A stretch of 64,000 nucleotides of DNA from the NCBI RefSeq assembly GCF_002119725.1, contig NZ_CP021109.1, positions 3,100,001 to 3,164,000 of the forward strand, in the 5' to 3' direction. This document shows, one piece after another, positions 61,918 to 64,000 of the stretch; the first letter of the stretch is position 1; each line of letters starts with the position of its first letter. The DNA comes from Bordetella genomosp. 9 (GTDB lineage: Bacteria > Pseudomonadota > Gammaproteobacteria > Burkholderiales > Burkholderiaceae_B). The notes under the pieces are model-generated. The model saw nothing but the letters and a program-made list of their open reading frames with translations. It made no database searches and was not told the origin of the DNA. Position numbers and translations under genes: made by a program.

Positions 61918-63129
61918 ATGACACACCCTGCCTCGCATTCACCGCTGACGCCGCGCATCGTGCTTCTGATGTCGGTCGCCACCGGCCTGATCGTTGCCAG
62001 CAACTACTACGCCCAGCCGCTGCTTCACATCATCGGGCTCGAATTCGGTCTTTCCACCAGCGCCGCCGGCGCGATCAATACCACCGCGCAATTGAGCTAC
62101 GCAGCAGGCCTGCTGTTCCTGGTGCCCCTCGGAGACCTGTTCGAGCGGCGCGCGCTGATCGTCGGCATGACGCTATGTTCCGCCGCGGGCGTCGCCCTGG
62201 TCGCGCTCGCACCCAATGTGGGCATCGTGCTGGCCGGTACCGCGCTGGCCGGCCTGACCGCGGTGTGCGCGCAGATCATGGTGCCGTTCGCGGCCACGCT
62301 GGCCGCGGCCCATGAGCGCGGCCGCGTGGTGGGCACCATCATGAGCGGCCTGCTGCTTGGCATTCTCCTGGCCCGCACCGCCGCGGGCGCGCTGGCCGGC
62401 ATCGGCGACTGGCGCACTGTCTACTGGGTCGCCGCCGTGCTGCTGGTGGGGCTTGCCGCCGCGCTCTGGCGGGCGCTCCCGCGCCATCCGGGCCATACCG
62501 TCATGGGCTATGGCGCGCTGCTTCGTTCGATCGCCACGCTCATGGTCGAAGAACCTTTGTTTCGCGCGCGCAGCCTGATCGGCGCGCTCGTCTTCGCACA
62601 GTTCAGCGTACTGTGGACATCGCTGACCTTTCTGCTGGCCAATCCCCCGTACCGCTATTCCGAGGCTGCAATCGGCCTGTTCGGCCTGGCGGGCGCGGCC
62701 GGGGCCATCGCGGCCAAGCGTTTCGGCCGGCTGGCCGACCGCGGCTACATCAACCGCTGCACCCGGGCAGGGTTGTGGCTGCTGCTCGGGTCCTGGGCGG
62801 TCCTGGCGCTGGGCGGCATGTCGCTGACCGCCCTGCTGGCCGGCATCGTGGTGCTGGACCTGGCCGCGCAGGGCCTGCAGGTCACCAACCAGAGCTGCAT
62901 CTACCGCCTGCGTCCGGACGCCCGCAGCCGGCTTACCGCCGGCTATATGACCGCCTATTTCCTGGGCGGGGCCTTCGGCTCGTCGGCATCCGCCTTCGCC
63001 TACGCCCACGCCGGCTGGCAGGGCGTGATCCTGCTTGGCGCGGGTCTGGGGGTGCTGTCGCTGTCGTACGGCACGCTGGCGCCGGCCGCCCGCGTGGCGG
63101 AAAACGGCGCCGCCCCGACGCACGCATAG
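61918..63129 (+). CDS. MFS transporter
   Basis: This 403-residue inner-membrane protein has about 12 segments. The N-terminal VATGLIVASNYYAQPLLHIIGLEFGLS and the loop LVPLGDLFERRALIVG (motif A-like) point to the DHA/EmrB-like or YfcJ-type group of small-molecule exporters. The ATG at 61918 is the first sensible start; the open frame above it is not membrane-like. No regulator is adjacent. Substrate is unknown. Confidence 0.9.
   Translation: MTHPASHSPLTPRIVLLMSVATGLIVASNYYAQPLLHIIGLEFGLSTSAAGAINTTAQLSYAAGLLFLVPLGDLFERRALIVGMTLCSAAGVALVALAPNVGIVLAGTALAGLTAVCAQIMVPFAATLAAAHERGRVVGTIMSGLLLGILLARTAAGALAGIGDWRTVYWVAAVLLVGLAAALWRALPRHPGHTVMGYGALLRSIATLMVEEPLFRARSLIGALVFAQFSVLWTSLTFLLANPPYRYSEAAIGLFGLAGAAGAIAAKRFGRLADRGYINRCTRAGLWLLLGSWAVLALGGMSLTALLAGIVVLDLAAQGLQVTNQSCIYRLRPDARSRLTAGYMTAYFLGGAFGSSASAFAYAHAGWQGVILLGAGLGVLSLSYGTLAPAARVAENGAAPTHA

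Positions 63130-64000
<871 letters not shown>

Overview
The window is GC-rich chromosomal DNA, almost fully coding and dense in both directions. It most resembles an environmental Bordetella/Achromobacter-type betaproteobacterium (Alcaligenaceae). Grounds: three orphan tripartite-type (Bug/TctC) periplasmic receptors, the pdxJ-acpS-nagZ-uvrC-pgsA order, rpmB-rpmG, and many FadR-type GntR regulators beside small catabolic operons. The genus is inferred from gene content only. I saw no transposase, phage gene, CRISPR array, rRNA or tRNA.

Layout. 1-8.6 kb: partial malate synthase divergent from a LysR regulator, a secreted alpha/beta hydrolase, folE, a GH3 beta-glucosidase, a DUF1810-Nudix pair and a Bug receptor. 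8.6-11 kb: a binding protein-permease fusion of the osmoprotectant type and a free-standing Lon N-domain protein. 11-18.7 kb: a carbohydrate cluster (GH63-like glucosidase, glycogen-debranching-type enzyme, trehalose otsA and otsB). 18.8-24.5 kb: an envelope-stress set (OmpR-type regulator, histidine kinase, DegP/MucD, NlpD-like lipoprotein) and a small membrane protein behind a Fur-box-like site. 24.7-27.6 kb: hsp20-lon behind a sigma32-like promoter. 27.6-28.4 kb: a non-coding element built from nested inverted repeats. 28.4-31.8 kb: an ABC-2 exporter, queF, pgsA. 31.9-37.3 kb: uvrC, nagZ, acpS, pdxJ and a response regulator with a degenerate receiver. 37.3-41.2 kb: an ABC_sub_bind-type transporter whose operon ends in a patatin. 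41.5-48.1 kb: an aldo/keto reductase and a malonate operon (matR-mcd-ech-matB-bug). 48.4-53.5 kb: a spermidine-synthase-like protein, thiolase, tautomerase, CFA synthase and a Bcr/CflA pump. 53.5-56.3 kb: rpmB-rpmG with a structured leader, then a LivK-like binding protein. 56.3-60.7 kb: a catabolic cluster (aldehyde dehydrogenase, Bug, amidohydrolase, GntR). 61-64 kb: small proteins, an MFS transporter and the 5' part of leuS.

The most unusual object is the 748-bp element at 27653-28400. Two units of about 200 bp face each other. Each is closed by a 31-bp inverted repeat (31/31 and 29/31 paired) around a loop of exactly 138 nt. Between them lie two perfect 15-bp hairpins that share the pentaloop CCTGC but have different stems. 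Paired positions have changed together between the copies, which points to maintained structure rather than a coding role.

Promoter-level signals read by eye link several gene sets to stress circuits: sigmaE-like before the two-component system, a PmrA/QseB-like direct repeat before degP, sigma32-like before hsp20-lon, Fur-like before a 61-residue membrane protein, and palindromes beside the GntR-controlled malonate and aldehyde dehydrogenase operons. None of these was scored by computation.
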